From an uncultured Pelagibacteraceae bacterium (lineage in GTDB: Bacteria; Pseudomonadota; Alphaproteobacteria; Pelagibacterales; Pelagibacteraceae): DNA of 64,000 nt. Where the stretch lies: assembly GCA_902543575.1 (NCBI GenBank), contig CACBYV010000006.1, forward strand, positions 1-64,000, in the 5' to 3' direction. Of this stretch, positions 63,700-64,000 are shown one piece after another. The position numbers and the translations under genes were made by a program. The notes beneath the pieces were generated by a model, which was not told the origin of the DNA, did not search any database, and worked only from the letters and a program-made list of their open reading frames with translations. Positions within the stretch are counted from its first letter, which is position 1; each line of letters opens with the position of its first letter.

Positions 63700-64000
63700 T
63701 GGATATTGAATTAATGATAAATAGTTTTCCTAAGTTATTAAACGCAACTTTGATTACTCTTAAACTATTATCTGTATCTCTAATTCTTGGTCTTTTTATT
63801 GGATTAGGTTTTGCAATCTTGAGAATGAATAATAATAAGTTGATTAATAAATTTGCTTACGGGTATTCATATATTTTTAGAGGAACACCTTTATTGGTTC
63901 AAATCTTCATAATATATTTTGGATTAGGTCAAATTGAATATTTAAGAACAACCTTTTTATGGGTAGTTTTAAAAGAACCATACTGGTGTGCGATAATAGC
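63699..64000 (+). CDS. Polar amino-acid ABC transporter permease (HisM/ArtM type), 3' end outside window
   Basis: An ATG at 63699 overlaps the preceding stop and the frame stays open to the window end (100 codons). It has MINSFPKLLNATLITLKLL and YIFRGTPLLVQIFIIYFGLG, the usual N-terminal half of the second permease. The rest, and probably an ATPase gene, lie beyond the window. Confidence 0.9.
   Translation, partial: MDIELMINSFPKLLNATLITLKLLSVSLILGLFIGLGFAILRMNNNKLINKFAYGYSYIFRGTPLLVQIFIIYFGLGQIEYLRTTFLWVVLKEPYWCAII

Noticed and set aside
1-64000. Mobile elements, prophage, CRISPR or genomic-island borders.
   Set aside because: No transposase, integrase, phage structural gene or spaced direct repeats were seen. 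The single tRNA gene has no integrase or repeated 3' end nearby.

Overview
The window looks like chromosome from a streamlined marine alphaproteobacterium of the SAR11 clade (Pelagibacterales). Base composition is very AT-rich by eye. Genes abut or overlap by 1-8 bp almost everywhere, and no gene-free stretch reaches 300 bp. The gene set is typical of SAR11: trimethylamine monooxygenase, heterotetrameric sarcosine oxidase, several GcvT-domain demethylases, formate-THF ligase, AcuI and an Fbp-type iron transporter. I saw no insertion sequence, prophage, CRISPR array or rRNA. The assignment is by gene content and style, not by a database search.

Layout. 1-3890: end of a sugar ABC transporter (two permeases) and a GH13 sugar phosphorylase. 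3899-8925: trimethylamine monooxygenase, iron alcohol dehydrogenase, a class I glutamine amidotransferase and formate-THF ligase. 9047-14144: sarcosine oxidase soxBDAG. 14148-16689 (minus): BT1-type transporter, a small unknown protein with a TTG start, and a GNAT acetyltransferase. 16726-18893: SRAP protein, PurK and PurE. 18998-22395: an operon of largely unknown function (M19-like protein, a 550-aa unknown, a DUF3726-like protein, and a 55-aa Cys4 protein). 22392-25159 (minus): a DmdA-like GcvT protein with a MetF-like reductase, then two small membrane proteins. 25264-33492: EgtB/EgtD, a methyltransferase, a Rieske oxygenase, a P-loop kinase with a nucleotidyltransferase, an ECHDC3-like hydratase, an SBP56/methanethiol-oxidase protein, a ferredoxin and two CoA-binding proteins. 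33559-40049: DUF4864, a small membrane protein, a dimethylglycine-dehydrogenase-type enzyme, EtfB, EtfA and ETF-ubiquinone oxidoreductase. 40050-41521 (minus): DUF2237, a 2OG oxygenase, HisI. 41579-44088: FolE, AcuI, LysR. 44121-48182: a Fur-box-like operator and an iron ABC transporter. 48197-50647: a second dimethylglycine-dehydrogenase-type enzyme. 50644-53643 (minus): EamA exporter, tartrate/D-malate dehydrogenase, GMP reductase. 53766-56913: fluoroacetate-dehalogenase-type hydrolase, TauD-type dioxygenase, AEC carrier, two small proteins. 56965-57041: tRNA-Met. 57042-62081: Apt, MtnP, FkbM methyltransferase, MtnA, Ald2-like aldolase and a SpeD-SpeE fusion. 62140-64000: polar amino-acid ABC transporter, running off the end.

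Two functional themes stand out. The first is oxidation of N- and S-methyl groups feeding tetrahydrofolate: a QA-type Rieske oxygenase, two DMGDH-type enzymes with a dedicated ETF/ETF-QO chain, SoxBDAG, a DmdA-like demethylase paired with MetF, Fhs and a BT1 (folate/pterin family) transporter. Together they could take a betaine down to glycine while collecting C1 units. The second is a compact polyamine/methylthio unit. A SpeD-SpeE fusion would make 5'-methylthioadenosine, MtnP and MtnA would process it, and a FucA/Ald2-type aldolase would complete a DHAP-type shunt while Apt recovers adenine.
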